Positions 1 to 12,941 of a stretch of DNA of 64,000 nucleotides are shown here, piece after piece; position 1 is the stretch's first letter, and each line of letters begins with the position of its first letter. The notes under the pieces are model-generated. The model was not told the origin of the DNA. It ran no database searches and worked only from the letters and a program-made list of their open reading frames with translations. The translations under genes and the position numbers were made by a program. The stretch comes from Daphnia carinata (taxonomy: Eukaryota > Arthropoda > Branchiopoda > Diplostraca > Daphniidae): NCBI RefSeq assembly GCF_022539665.2, contig NC_081339.1, forward strand, positions 2,721,017 through 2,785,016, read 5' to 3'.

Positions 1-1375
1 ACTGGGACACGTGGGGAGTAGTGGGCGGTTGAGTGCGACTGCAACATGGCAGAGATCTCATTTTGTTGCTTGCAGTGACACAAACTTTTGTATAGAACTT
101 TGTCGCTTGAATAAACGGACGCTATACGTGTTACGCTTTGAATTGCGTTATAAATTGACGTAACACAACGGTTCTGCGCTATTCTTTTATTATCGTAATT
201 TTCTAGATTTTTTTGTATGTGGGAAAAAGATGTTCCATGCGAGGGGCTCGTCAACGAAAAAAAGAACCGACTGACCTCGACAAGTTTGGCCGTCGGTTGA
301 TCATCATCTCTCAGGTAGAGTTGGTCACCGGAGAGCATGAGAAGTAAGTCGTTGTTGCCAATGCCATCCAGATTTGGAGTGCCGCTTCGTTTGCCCCAAA
401 CACCTTGCATTTTATTCCAACCGGAGCGTTTGGTAGTGTCCAACTCGTCCGAATCGCTCACGTCCTCACGTTCCGTCTGTTCCACTGATTGATCCTCTTG
501 GCTGTCGACTTGTCCGTCAACGGGTGTCCGCTTACCCCAGGCGCCGTGCAGTTGGTCCCATCGGCGTTTACCCCACACGCCGTGCAATTGGGTCCAGCTC
601 CTTTTGCCCCATCCTTGTTGCGATAAATCCGACCAAGCTCGTTTCACCATCTGCAACCAAAAGAAAACCACTAAGGAAAGAAACGAGTGGCAAAATGGCG
701 AACGAAGTTTGCAAATCCTTTTTACAGGATGGAAAAGTTGGACGTGAGAGAAGAACTAATTGTAATCAAAGAGACGTACAAGAGTCAGATGATGGCAAAA
801 GGGGAGGGGGATGTGTTTACCCGTTGCGGAGTCACGTCGTGCAAGGTAGCCGATTCGTCTGACTGTTGCTGGCTCCGTTTGCCCCACATTCCTTGCATCC
901 GGTTCCAGTTTCGTTTATCCTCAGTGCCCCTCCAATCGTTTGGTGTCAGCTGCAGCGAAGCGGCGGCTGCTAGTTGATGGCCCTGCAAACGTTATTCCAC
1001 TTCTTTATAAGTTTGTTCTGTTACAAAACTTTTATTGATAAAGTCTATGTCTTTCGAAGTATCATCAGTTTTGGCTTCGAAATCTTTTACTTTTTTTTTT
1101 TTTATGTTCAATAGAGATAGCTTATTGATTTCAATATAACGCAAATTTTGGACGTGTGACATCTTAATATACAGCGGGAAGTGTGGCTGTTATAAAACCT
1201 TATTATCAGCTTGAGCCGGCTGTTCTTGCTGTTCGCGAGACGGTTCCAACTGCTGCTGGAGCTCGACAAGCCCGGCCACTTGATTGGGTTCGAGCCGCTG
1301 TGACGGCGTCTGCTGGGTGTTGATGGCGGCGATCAGCGAAACCATCAGTAATAACGGGCACTGCCAGAACTGCAT
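1..1375 (-). CDS. Mip: Myoinhibitory peptide / allatostatin-B precursor, 3' end off the window
   Basis: Secreted neuropeptide precursor whose products carry the W(X6)W-amide signature and act on peptidergic GPCRs. Exons on the minus strand are 1199-1375 (signal peptide; the Met at 1375 puts the hydrophobic LLLMVSLIAA core near the N-terminus, while an upstream Met at 1426 would add 17 residues), 821-982, and from 650 downward. Joins are in phase: exon 1 ends AAG before a weak GT, exon 2 opens after TTGCAG and ends CGG before GTAAAC, exon 3 opens after TTGCAG. Predicted amidated peptides, each followed by GKR, are NWNRMQGMW, AWSDLSQQGW, SWTQLHGVW, RWDQLHGAW and SGWNKMQGVW. Between them lies an acidic spacer. 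The frame stays open to base 1, but after about residue 110 of exon 3 it stops looking like precursor; a possible donor (GAG before GTCAGT) lies near 272. The true stop is not visible. Confidence 0.9.
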
Positions 1376-1426
1376 GATGATCCGATCTGATGTCCGCACA
1401 TGTTGGCAATTGCACGTAAACGCCAT

Positions 1427-4067
1427 GGTTGTTATTTTATATTGAAAAAAAGCACAGGGAAAGAAAAGACAATGTATCGATTTAAATATTTGTTAAAATA
1501 GACATTTGATCACGTAATCTACAACATAAAATCGTGATGCTATGTTACACTTGCACCCCCAATCTGGTTGGCTAATCATACCCGTCCTTATTTTCCTTTT
1601 TTTTTGCAGTCATAATTTAAGACAAGTCCTTATAACCGAAAGAGAGTGGGGGGAAAAAGCCAATTCATCCATTGCAATGCCCTGTCTACCATACGTTTCA
1701 GATTTTTATGGGCCCTGGTTCCCTTCCTTAGCGCTGTTAATGGTGATCCAAGGGACGCCAGGACGCTGCGGGATCAAATGGAAATCTCCTGTTACGACGC
1801 CGTGCTGCGCTGCAGCAACGGGAATTCGCAATCAAAAATGGGGATTCCTTTTTTGGTTTTTACTAAAGCATCATCATCTCTGCAGGAAGCTTTTTACCCC
1901 CTGTCTCCAACATTTCATTTAAAGTAGTTAACGCATTTCCCGCAAAGAAGGAATTAGAAATCGAGTAGTAATGAACCTGCCGATGCTACGTCAGACTTAC
2001 CTAAAGATTGCGTGGAAAACAAAGACGGATCTTCTGCTGATGTTGATCAAATTTCGGGAGACGATTAACTTGATTAATCTGGACAAATAAAACGATGACT
2101 AAGCGAGTTGAACGTTGAACCGAAACAATCCACAAGTAAAAAACAAAATTCGTTAATTGGAACTGTACGAATGGGAAACTGTGTGGGACCGTTGCTGTCG
2201 GCCCGACGCAATTCTATTCTCTGGAGCTGGTGGAGGAGCCACAGCCGGGTTATATACTGCATCGAGTGGAGGCAAGAGCTTCTCGTGATGTCACCAGTGA
2301 CGTTGTTTTGTCCTTTCCGCTCATTGGTTCCTGTATCTCCTCCCCTAGACTGACGATCCCCAACTTCTTCGGACACCTCCCTTCCCCTATAGACAAGTAT
2401 CACACCTGTTGGTGCTACCATCCGCTTAGCCATTCATCCTCCCCCTCTTCGCCTTGTTATATTTGTCACCAAATCAGACGAATAAGGATTACACACAAAA
2501 TGAGAAAAAAAAAAGGCCGGAACATATTGCATCAACAGTGGCTTTGCTTATCAATCTTTGTGTTCCGACACATGGCTTTTCGACTCGCAATCAGACGCAA
2601 AGGCTATATCACATGTAATTGTACAATAAAACGGTCTGGGATAAGGGACGGTAGTAAAACGTCCTCGGGTAGCGCTAATTAGAACGATCTATTTTGCTCT
2701 CGTTCGTTTGCGCGGTTTCTGCTTATTAGAAAATGACTGGGACTATCTGTTCGATCTCGCCGCCGTGTTAAAGAGCGGCCGACTACACACGAACATTTAA
2801 TTAGACTAGAAAGGTTTGGTGTACGCACCGAGCGTCACTGGTGAAGATTGATCTGCTGTATAGGTATACACAACAGGTAGGAGTGTATATGCCGTCCCAA
2901 TTGTGCGTCCATGTGTGCCTTTGTGTCGTAATAAGCGGTGTGGTTGGCGGCATTAACTTTCTGTTGAAGATAAAAGGCTCTCGTCTTCTGTGAAACCCTC
3001 CACCATGACGGTATAAAACTTTTGTTTGATCAATTTAAATTAACAGAGACCCTTGAAGCGTCTACCCGGTGAGGTCTGCTTCGTTGAATTGATCTTGACC
3101 ACTTTGACATGTTTATAGCGTAAACGTTTGTAATATTATGTTGTGGAACTAAAAACATTTTTTAAAGCTATTAGATGTTGGTTGCTAATTGAAATTGTAG
3201 AACAATGTTTAAATGGGAATAGGGTCTTTAAAAAAAAAAGAGGATGAAACATTCTGTTGTGCTTCCGGGTCCTGGCACTGTAAGCCGTCAAGTTCCAAGA
3301 CAAACTTTGCAAGAAAGCAGAGGGGATATAAAGAAGCTGTTTGGGAGGCAAAAAACATCGCTTCGCGAAAGACTTTGACATATAGAACGCAAAGATGCAA
3401 AAACATCCGGATTGCCGTTGGCAAGTGCACGTCATCGATTTGTTATAAGAATGAGGGATGCGATGTCACATCTTGTCATGGAAAAATTCAGTTGAAAACA
3501 ACTAGGAAGGCTCCCCGGATGAAAGACTTTGTTTACTTTATACAGCCAAAGTCGTTTGCTTGAGAAGAGATTGGATGGACATCCAAGAACAGTGTCACAA
3601 CGGTTAGTTTATAATGGATGAGCAGACAATAGGATCTGATGGCTCTTAATATAGGGGCATACCTTTCCAGTTAAAGGCAATTAAAGTGCTTGAGAGTTTT
3701 GTTCATGCATTACATAAATAATTGATTAGGGATTATTATTTTTTTTTTGCTTATTCCGTTACGCAAGTTTCCATATGTTCATGAGAAAACATAAGAAGTA
3801 GTATGTCTCCAACGATTTAAACGTGTTATCTTGAATGAGACAAGACTATCGCTGAGCGTTAATTAATTAATCTTGAAAACAATATTTACAAAAATAGAAT
3901 TCAAAGCGTTTAGAAAGTGATTGCGCTTCCGGGTTTAGCGAACTAATAGGCTACGATCTTTCAACGTAAGTTTCAGTGAAACTAAAAAACGTAAAGCAAC
4001 CCAAGGTCACTTTTTCATTTTGACTACGTGAAATCGCACCGTTTAAACGTTTGGTTTTCGTATTCAA
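1427..4067. other. Intergenic region upstream of the Mip gene
   Basis: No convincing gene. Several overlapping open frames between 1542 and 2682 lack family similarity and conflict in frame. The stretch probably contains the Mip promoter and any 5' UTR exons on the minus strand. One candidate peptide exon is listed separately. Confidence 0.5.
1687..1927 (+). other. Possible exon of a small secreted Cys-containing peptide
   Basis: After a good acceptor (ACGTTTCAG near 1700) one frame opens with a hydrophobic stretch resembling a signal peptide end (FLWALVPFLSAVNG), then DPRDARTLRDQ and a segment with two cysteines seven residues apart (C-x6-C). It runs to a stop at 1925-1927. No start exon, donor or homologue was recognised, and a second frame is also open over the same bases. 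It may be chance. Confidence 0.15.
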
Positions 4068-4256
4068 TTGTTTTCCAAAATCGAGTTCAGCTCCTCCTTC
4101 TTGGCTGCAGGCAAAAACGTGTTGATGACGATTTACTACCCCCCTTGCATTAGTTCATTTAGCCTTTCATCGTCGGGGACTGAGATAGCTATTTGTACTC
4201 TCTTAATTGTTCTGCCCGTTTGGCTTTCGTTCCGTAACTTGTGCAGTTTTGATGAA

Positions 4257-5198
4257 ATGGCATCAGCCGAAAAAGTGAGAGATAATTTGTTCTTTATTTC
4301 GTGGTGCACGGGTAACTCTACTGCAGCGAACGGCCTAGTAACAGTTACGAATCTGCCCAACGTTTTCACATCGTGCCAACTAAATTATAGTTTATGTGGA
4401 ACACAACTCAATCTGGAACTGAATTTTGTGCTGTCGAAAACCATAAAACCAAAGAAGCTCGAAACAATTTCCATTTTGGCTACTAATGATGGTGTCAAAC
4501 AGAAAATGATTTTGAGCGGAAAAAATTGGAAAACTTCATGGACAAGACAGACGCAAACGACTCGTTGTGCTTACGGATGCCAACCTCATTCGATCATTTC
4601 ATTTGACCTACTGATTGATTTAACTCCTAATTTGGCGTTGACTGTGACCAAAGGAGCAAAGAATGTCCTGGATCACATTTTGAATCTGTGGAAAACGAAG
4701 ACGTTGTCTGATGTCACATTCAGATGCAGTGGCACAGATATTAAAGCTCATGTCATGATTGTGGCCTCTTGCAGCCCTGTATTGGCTGCCATGTTTGCCA
4801 ATGATTTCAAGGAAAAAACCGAGAAAGTTGTTGAAATCAAAGATATCACCGCAAACACTTTCTCCCGTCTCCTTCGCTTCATGTACGTCGGAGATGCATC
4901 CCTGGATACTGTCGCAGAAGAAGAAATATGCGAATTGCTGGTTGCGGCTGATAAGTATCGTATTGATACTTTACTAGAAGATAGCGCACTTCATTTGTCC
5001 CAAAGTTTGAAAGTGGAAAACGCTTCACGATTTCTCGTCTTGGCGCATCTTCACAATTCATCTGTTTTGCACGAAAAGACATTGGAGTTTATGTCGAAAA
5101 ACTCCAAAGCCGTTTGGTCGCGAAAGGATTGGATGGAAATTATCAAGAATTATCCAGAACTCTGCTTTCAAGCAACGCAATTTATGTTAGGCCTCTGA
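4257..5198 (+). CDS. BTB/POZ domain protein, SPOP/TDPOZ-like, intronless
   Basis: Likely substrate adaptor for a Cullin-3 ubiquitin ligase, by family. The 313-residue product starts at the Met at 4257; the frame is open from 4068, but the first 63 codons there are hydrophobic and unlike the paralogue. Residues 1-130 form a beta-rich region with only faint resemblance to a MATH domain. Residues about 145-250 are a clear BTB domain (LSDVTF, AHVMIVASCSPVLAAMF, LLVAADKY). Residues 255-310 resemble the SPOP BACK/3-box (LKVENASRFLVLAHLH, then a W-rich end). It is paralogous to the gene at 20744-21781 and both appear single-exon. The degraded or diverged N-terminal domain leaves the substrate unknown. 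Confidence 0.85.
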   Translation: MASAEKVRDNLFFISWCTGNSTAANGLVTVTNLPNVFTSCQLNYSLCGTQLNLELNFVLSKTIKPKKLETISILATNDGVKQKMILSGKNWKTSWTRQTQTTRCAYGCQPHSIISFDLLIDLTPNLALTVTKGAKNVLDHILNLWKTKTLSDVTFRCSGTDIKAHVMIVASCSPVLAAMFANDFKEKTEKVVEIKDITANTFSRLLRFMYVGDASLDTVAEEEICELLVAADKYRIDTLLEDSALHLSQSLKVENASRFLVLAHLHNSSVLHEKTLEFMSKNSKAVWSRKDWMEIIKNYPELCFQATQFMLGL

Positions 5199-8100
5199 TA
5201 TTCAGCAGCCATTTTGGAGTCCGTGGCGTTGATGCAGAGTTCTAGTGTAATTTACAGGTCAGCAACTAATCAAGATCTAATATAATCAACCTCGAGGTTA
5301 TTGTTCCCTTTCTTCCACACCTTTTGATACTTGTTACTTGATAAATCATCACTTTGTCTCACATGCACTGTTTGTGTAATTTGCACTTGCTTTTCTTAGA
5401 TAATACAGAGACGAAATGTTCCTTACAAGGGGCATTTTTTAAACAGCCAGATGTCAGTTTTAGTGTTTCATTTTTCGAAACATCTGCCCGTAATGTTTAG
5501 TGTTTGCTTTTTAGCATTCGTAATTGTACTGCTATTACAGTTGGCAGAAAAAAACAGCGTCCTGTGTAAGTAACTTGGTGCGTATCAAAGGGAAAATTGC
5601 AGACCACAATCCTTTCGTGTTCCTGTTTTCTTTTATAAAGCATCAAAGTTTCCGCAGAAAGTTCGGTAGAAAGCAAAATCAAAGGCTGTCTATATTTTTC
5701 TTATTGCTGCTTGCGTTCATACTGACTATTTTGCCCTGTTTTCCGGTTGCAGAGCTTAAAAATCGAATGGGCTGTAAACGTTCTGCATTGGCTATTCTGA
5801 CGAGAGACAAACATTACCTACAAACTTCTAACTATACTGCAAAACTACGTATGGTGCGCACGGTTACCGTATTTATTACTCTTTTTTAAACAATTAGATG
5901 TACTGCATACAAAACTAAATATCTAGAGCACGTAGTAATATATGTATTTGTGCAAGTGGGTGTAGCATTTTCGTGATCGGGAGGTGTCGTTTGAATCCCA
6001 ACCCCGGCAATTCTAGCCTCCATTCTATTTTCGCCTTTCAACCGTCCCCATTCTTTATTTCATGTGATAAATTTGCTTCAGCCGGCTTATATCGATGCCA
6101 GGCTATACAAAGCGATCTCCGAATATTGAATTTATGACACAAGAAAATCAAGAAACGCGGTAATCCTGGTTTGAACAACAACAAAGTCTAAATACGCGTA
6201 TGTCGGCTTTAGATTGCAATCGATTAAAACCCTTATCAGCAGTGTCATATTATAAGGCAAAGTAAAAAAAAGCAAACTCACTTGTTAATATGAGATTTCT
6301 AGTGAGGTTATTATAGATGCAAGAAGAGCGCACGCAGTCCCTCACTAGTTGCTGGTTTAGAATACCCTCCAAAAATAAGCACCAGGATCAGGTCGAGAAA
6401 TAAAACAAATCCTTTAGATTCTATCTAAACTAGTTTCTTTTTTTTTTTGCAACTGCACTGGGAAAGTAAGTGGTGAACGCGGAGGATGTACCGGGACTAA
6501 AAGCAGTTGCTAGCAACTAAGCCATCGATTTCTTGAAAAAAAAAGAAAGCTGACTGCATTATCACTAAGTTCTAACCATTTGAGAAATCGTTGGCTATTT
6601 ATCTTATCTCTCGTTGGCCCGATCAATTGCATTTTCTAGCCAACCACCAGAGCTCTGTTTGTTTTCTTCTATGGATGGAAACGAAGAACCATCAGAAGCT
6701 CTCGCATGAGCTTATCGTAGCTAACCAATTATCGTTCACCTGATTGTGTCGTTTAACTATTTTCTATTAAACGACCAAAATTTTGCGTTTCACGCTTGTG
6801 CTTCGGCGCTTTTTTCAGAGATCTGTAATGGACCCCCTTTTGAAAATCAAATGCGTGCTCCTGACCGTTGTTGTAATTATTTTGTTCAACGCAAACTAAT
6901 TTGGACATTTTTTTTAGGGGGAATCTCAAAATATTTCATGTAATTATGTGGGATCCGTTAAAAACAAAGAAATTAATGTAACCATCGTAAAAAAAAAATC
7001 TTTTTGTATTGCAAAATTCTAATAGGTGTAAATAGTGCGTGCTCAACGACCCATGTCTGGATAAACGACGGCATCTGCATCAAGAAACAGCGCGTTTATT
7101 ATGGACGGCTACGTGACGCACGCTTATCCTGTAAAATCGATGACTAACGTCGTATTGGGTAAACAGATCTTTATCCATGATATAGTTTCAGCAATGTTTC
7201 CTTCCCTGAATATGGTCACCAATTCTCTCGTGCAAATCCTGCAAAGCCCTGCATTGAAACCCAAAGATAGTCTGATGCGTGGGCGGTGAGAATACCCTTG
7301 AATCTATTTTCAAAGCCCTCCGAATAAAAAAAAAAAAAAAAATATTAGCAATAACCGTGTGGAAAAGCGTAAGAAAGCAGAACGAATTATTAAACAACAT
7401 TTTTCGTAATAAATTCCGTAATCATCCAACACTTTTGTCTTAATTTTAGATATTTTCAGCCTATGGTTGCTCATAGCAACCAAACTATTTCCTCCAGGAT
7501 ATGCTTCATTTCATCTTAACGTACAATTAATCGGCTATTCAGACTCGTTCCATCTTCTGCCGCCCCAGCAACTTTATTGAGGACCCCACCACTTCATCCC
7601 TAAAAGCCAACGGAAGTAACCAAACAAATGCGAAAGAGAAGTAAACACACAAAAAAAGGAAATCAAGAGTATTACGTCCCATTGAATGGACATATCTGAG
7701 GATTTCCGAAAAATATGCCTTCGATCGATTTTTGTCTTTATCCGAAGATTCTTCGGCTCATCGCGGCACGCCCACCATTTTGTGTTCCTTTTCGTTGCTT
7801 TATTGGTTTGTAATGAAAAGCGAGAAACGCATCACGCTGGTCACATAGCCTGGAACTCCCTCGCTACTGTAAAGAACATCGGGTCTTCGATTCGGTGTGG
7901 GATCCCAAAGCTGCCCCTATAGTATCGAGATGTGATGAAAAATGACGTAAAAGGCCCATCTATTGCCGAACCTTTCAATATATAGAATGTGGTGTCGACA
8001 GACAAAAGCACAAACATATCAACAAAGTAATTACAAGGACTTAGCTTTCATGCCATCAGTGTACTGTGTGTGTGTAGGTATATCTAAAGAAAAATGGGTT

Positions 8101-11100
8101 GGTTCTAGTGTTATCAACTGGAACTGTATTTTTTGAGAAAAGTAAGTCTGGGAAATTGTTTAAAAGAATAGGCAAAGGCGATAGAATTTCATATTTAATG
8201 AAGGAAACCATATAATTTAAGGCAGAGTAGCTAAGTAAGAGGGAGGGTTCGAAACACAGTGGCAAATGTATGAATAATTGATGCTGGGCAAGGCCAAGGA
8301 GAAAACAACCTGCGGCTTAAAAAAACAAAAAAAAAATGCTACCTGAAACAAAGGTAAATGATGGGAGACGAACAAAAAAAAGTGAAAGGCGGAATCGTAT
8401 AGAGAAGAAAAGTACATAGCAGACCAAACTGGGCAGTTCTCACGCTGAAGGGCGGGATGCTGGAAGGAATTCTGAGCTCACCAACAAGACATTAACAACT
8501 GACGTTATTTACGTCTTTCTCTTCGTTCGTTATACTTCACAATGGTGCACGTTTTGCATAAACAGTGCGTCAGTCCATAACTAAACTACATTGTGGAAGC
8601 AACGTGTTTTTCAACAGCAGCTAATTCTGAAAAAAGCCGATCGATAATTCATCATCACTTATTCATTGGGAGCCTTTTAAAGGTAGGGTGTGCCTGAGCC
8701 AGATATAGAGAAAAAAAAAAGAAACGAGCATCACGTCGCAGTTAGACGGGCTGTTGTCACAGCTCAATAACCTTTAGTTATTGATCAATACGTTCGGTCA
8801 TCATCTTTTGAAAACATAATTTTTTCCCCCCCATTATTCCTTTCTTCAATGCGTTGGTGTAATCTCGTGTGTGAGGCAGAAGCTGAATGAGAATTCTATG
8901 GCAAGGTGCTCAACGTTAACCATAATCGAATTGAACATGTGTGCAATATTGAGAGACGATCTTATTTTGCGAGTGCTAAGCAGACTAGGTGGGAAAAGAA
9001 AGAAGTCCTTTTATGGATGAAACTCTTAGGAAATGGGCTCCGCATTGACGTTTGTGGTAAGAACGAAGACATGGTTGTTCGTCATCCTTCTATAGGAATG
9101 GGTCTACATAAAAGACTTCCTATATTTCCAAGGCGGCCCTATTGTGTTATTATAGTGGAATAGACGACTGGCGTTGACGCTCACACGAGTCCTCAAGATG
9201 GGTAGACCATTTAGGATGAGCATCAAGCAAACCCGTTTTCAGCCGATTGGGGTATAGCTAACGGGTGACCCATTATACCGCAATTGTGGATGATACTTAA
9301 TCTACTTCATGTTAAAAGAGCTTTATAATTGTTAAGCTAAGAGTGCTTATGCGTTAAATAACTATATGAAACGATGCTGTGCATTAACTTTCAATACCAT
9401 CCCATTTAAGTAAACTGAATATCTTTATTTTCAGTGTTATTTAAAAAATTCTTTGCGAAAGCGTCACCGGTGTACCGCAATTTGCTTAGTATACTGTTTA
9501 AAATGTGTTTGTGAAGAAAAATATCGGTTAAATGGTACGTTCACGCCTTGTTGCTATGATCTCATTTAGGTTCGTCGTTGGTTGACTGCCTTAGTGTTTA
9601 ATTTTTACTTGTGCACGCCGAGCGCAAAATGATATGCGTCTTAACCAGTCATATCACTTTTAAGCCGCTATGAACAAAATATAGCGTTACCTTCGTTGCC
9701 CTTGATATCTGTGTCTAGCGAGCAACGTCTATCCAGAGTTAAAACCGCCAGGTAGTGGATGTTTTAATGTAGTCATTTGTATTGCCCATCTGTGTGTCTA
9801 GCACGATAACATTTGCCTACCAATCCATCGAGTGCAAAACATCGTCAAGGACGACACATTTCATTAAGGATTTTTGACGGTATGTTTTAGCTTGTTAAGT
9901 ACTTCACCGTTCCGCAAAGCCTCGAACGCGCTTTGCAATCAAAACTGTTTGACTGAAAAACTGCCTGACTGTTTGATTTACTACGCCCAGGAGAATTTAG
10001 CGAATAGGTGTGGACGGGAGTGAAAAATGTAGGCGCTTCGAGGAAGCCCTGCAGAGCCTAAACTTTTGTGGTTTGTCACTTGTGCTGGGCGAAATCTAGA
10101 GAAAAGTTGCGGCCGCAACTCGTTGAGTTTCGCCGTCATTTTCAATCAGACAGCCCCAGTGGATCACGATCGTTCGTCCCAGCACGAATTTAACAAACCT
10201 ATTTAGCCACTTTAAGATCCAGTTGTTGCTGGTTCAAACCCTTAAAACTACCAAAGGAATTGGAACAGCAAATAGTACTTATTTATTTTTGCTTTTAACC
10301 AGGGCGTTAATTGCATTTTTTTCAATTCTCCTTTCGACGTTGCCATCAGCAAATTTTGGTAGAAAGCGAATTGCGATCCACACACGTCGTGACGGTAGTT
10401 TAATGATTGAAAAGTTTTTTGCTGTTTTTTTTTAATCATTGCAAAGACCAGTGTGGAAATGTACGAAAGATTAACTACTATATATTGTCTAATTATGCCA
10501 GAATTTTAGAAAGGCTCACAGTATTAAATGGAATCCATTTTTGTTTTAGTTTTATGGTAAGAAGTGAATGGACTTCTCGCATGGTAGAAGACAATTGCCG
10601 ATTTCCGGTAAAGCACATATGATGGAAAAGCAGTATTTTCTTTTTAGATCTTTTGTTTAACCATAACGAGTTTTAATACGCTGCATTTTGTTTCGTTACA
10701 GTGTAACCGGTAATATAATTTATCGGATTCACGGTTTTTTCTTTACGGGGAAAAAGAATGTCTAATAGCGAGACTTCTACGAGTGTGCCACCGCACCTTG
10801 GAGTAGAGCCGTCCCTTAAGTTATTTGCTGACCAACTTTATTTTGTTTCGATTGCTAAAACATGTTGATAAATGTTTTAGAAAATTCCACTTGAATCGTG
10901 GAGCTGAGGCCGTAAACCCATAAAGAGAGTAGGAGTGGAACGGGTCTTATCAGTTGCAAATTAATGTTATTTTATTCGGGTATTGATAAGTAAGGCGTAT
11001 CGAAATGATTAAAATTCAAACACCCAAAACTGGTGGAGTACGGAATTTAGCAAGTACGAAGTATAGAAAACAATCCTATCGAATTAAGGAGAATACTCAA

Positions 11101-11531
11101 TGGTTACAGAGGCGAAAATTTTGAAAACAAATTCGTCAGAGATAACAAAGTTGCCATTTTGATTTTAAATCTTGAGTTGACACTTCGTTTCCCTTATAGC
11201 GTCTGCTCTATTGTTGTGCGTTCCAGGGTTCCAGTCGGCTGCATTAAATCCCTTCCCCCTCGATGCCCTAACTTTGATTTCAACTTCCGGACGCATCTTT
11301 TTTTTTCCTGTACGCACTCGCGACCGCAGAGCATTAATTAGAAAAGGTACCTGAAACCAAAAGAGTAGTCGAAAGTTTTCTTTGTCCCCTGAGGGACTCA
11401 CGACGTGCACTTGTGCTTTTGTTGAGATTTCTTCGTGTTTGACAGGAGGGACTACCTCGCTTCGCTGCTGCTTGGGTGTGTTCTTACAGCTGCTTTTGTT
11501 TCAGTTGAGCTAAGCTACACCTCTGAGTAAG
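5199..11531. other. Geneless 6.3-kb region upstream of M6
   Basis: Only short open frames with no family similarity on either strand. A tRNA-like B-box (GTTTGAATCCC near 5990) hints at a SINE remnant. Just before the M6 start codon, GTTTCAG near 11500 is a plausible acceptor for a 5' UTR exon, so part of this region may be M6 5' UTR intron and promoter. Confidence 0.5.
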
Positions 11532-12535
11532 ATGGGTAAGTCATAAGATTGTATTTTAGGGTGCTGTTCAAATACTAAAATTTACTGTTCACCACATGAA
11601 TTTGGCAGGTTCCTGTAGAGATTGCCTGACACGCATCCCATATGCAACATTTATTGCTACCGTTCTGTGTTTTATTGGCGTTGGAGTATTCTGTGGCACT
11701 GTTTACAGAGGAGCAACACTAGCCAATTTGATTTTGTTAGATGTATTCCATGTACAAGTTGAATGGTGAGTTTTCCAGAAAGTTATTTTTAGTTCAACAG
11801 GTTGTTAATGTCTCCTTGCTGAATATTTTGGATAGGATTGGTATTACAAGGCTCCTACTCATTATTTTGGGTGGAATTATGGCCTGTTTAGCACTCATCA
11901 TGCTAGTTGTCGGGTGCCTGGCCACAGGCAGTACTCGTCACACTGTTTACAGAGCCTGGAAAGCACGAGTAGGTGGAAGACTATCCTGCGCAATAGTAAT
12001 ATTTAAAAAGTTACAACATTCTTGTTACAGTTGGCTTAATTTCACATTTCTTGCAGTTTCTTGGAATGTCCTACATTTTGTTTTATGTCTGGGTTGGCAT
12101 CTTAATTTGTTTGACTATGGTTACCTTGATCTTCACTTTGTTCTGGGGTCTTTGCGTTGACAATCAACGCCGCCACGATCGCCCCTGCATCTCTTTTGTT
12201 CAGTTCGGTAAGTTTTACAACTTTGAAAATACTTAGCTATTGATCTATAAAATGCATTCCTGCTTAAAAATTGTGAAGATTGGCTTTTCCCGAATGGAAC
12301 GACTAAGGACGACCTGGAAGTCTGTGGTCCTGAAGAACTGAAGCTATTTTGTAAGGATTACGTTGAGGTTGCTGAAGTGTCGTTCATCTTGTCGACTGTG
12401 GCCTCGTTTGTGGTCTCACTTTCCCTCGTACATTATTTGATGTGCCTAGCATCAAATTACGCTTACATCCGTGACCAGGAGAAGATCTCCGACTTGCAGG
12501 AGATGCAATACCTCCACGAATCCATCATGAAGTAG
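11532..12535 (+). CDS. M6: M6 proteolipid (PLP/DM20/M6 family) membrane protein
   Basis: Four-pass plasma-membrane proteolipid of the PLP/M6 family, linked in animals to neuronal and epithelial membrane organisation and vertex/adhesion functions. Five coding exons, 242 aa: 11532-11535 (only ATGG), 11609-11765, 11836-11995, 12057-12207 and 12279-12535, all with GT/AG borders and consistent phases. The N-terminus MGSCRDCLTRIPYA carries cysteines suited to palmitoylation and the family IPYA motif. Four hydrophobic segments follow (ATVLCFIGVGVFCG; LLLIILGGIMACLALIMLVV; ILFYVWVGILICLTMVTLIF; VSFILSTVASFVVSLSLVHY). The second extracellular loop has Cys residues in RPCISF, EVCG and LFCK that would form the family disulfides. 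The tiny first coding exon and a likely 5' UTR acceptor upstream point to a promoter further left. Confidence 0.93.
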
Positions 12536-12941
12536 ATAAACGTCAAAGTAGATTTTTAGTCGTTTACAGTAGACTAGAGAGGAATCGTGCCTCTACGTTC
12601 ATTCCAACGGACAATTGAATTTTTTTAGATTTCAGACTCCTTTCAGAAATTCTTTTTGCCGTCCAAGTTTGACTCGATTCTCTTTGCAAGTTTCAATGAC
12701 ACAAACGAATTGCCTTTTTGCCTGCTCTTATAAAACAATATACTTCTTTTTATTACATTTTCAAACACCTGCTATTTCACAGTTGCCAAATAGCCCATGT
12801 TTCATCCAGATATCAACGTCGGACGGCTGTTGAAATCAGAATGCCATATATCTTTTACACCTACGAGAGTAGTAAAACAAGTTTCATGGTAACTTAGATG
12901 TAGACGTGTATTTCTTAACATGCTACTAACTGAATGTGTCT
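12536..12941. other. Convergent 3' UTR region between M6 and PIG-M
   Basis: AT-rich spacer between the M6 stop on the plus strand and the PIG-M stop on the minus strand. No coding signal seen. Confidence 0.5.
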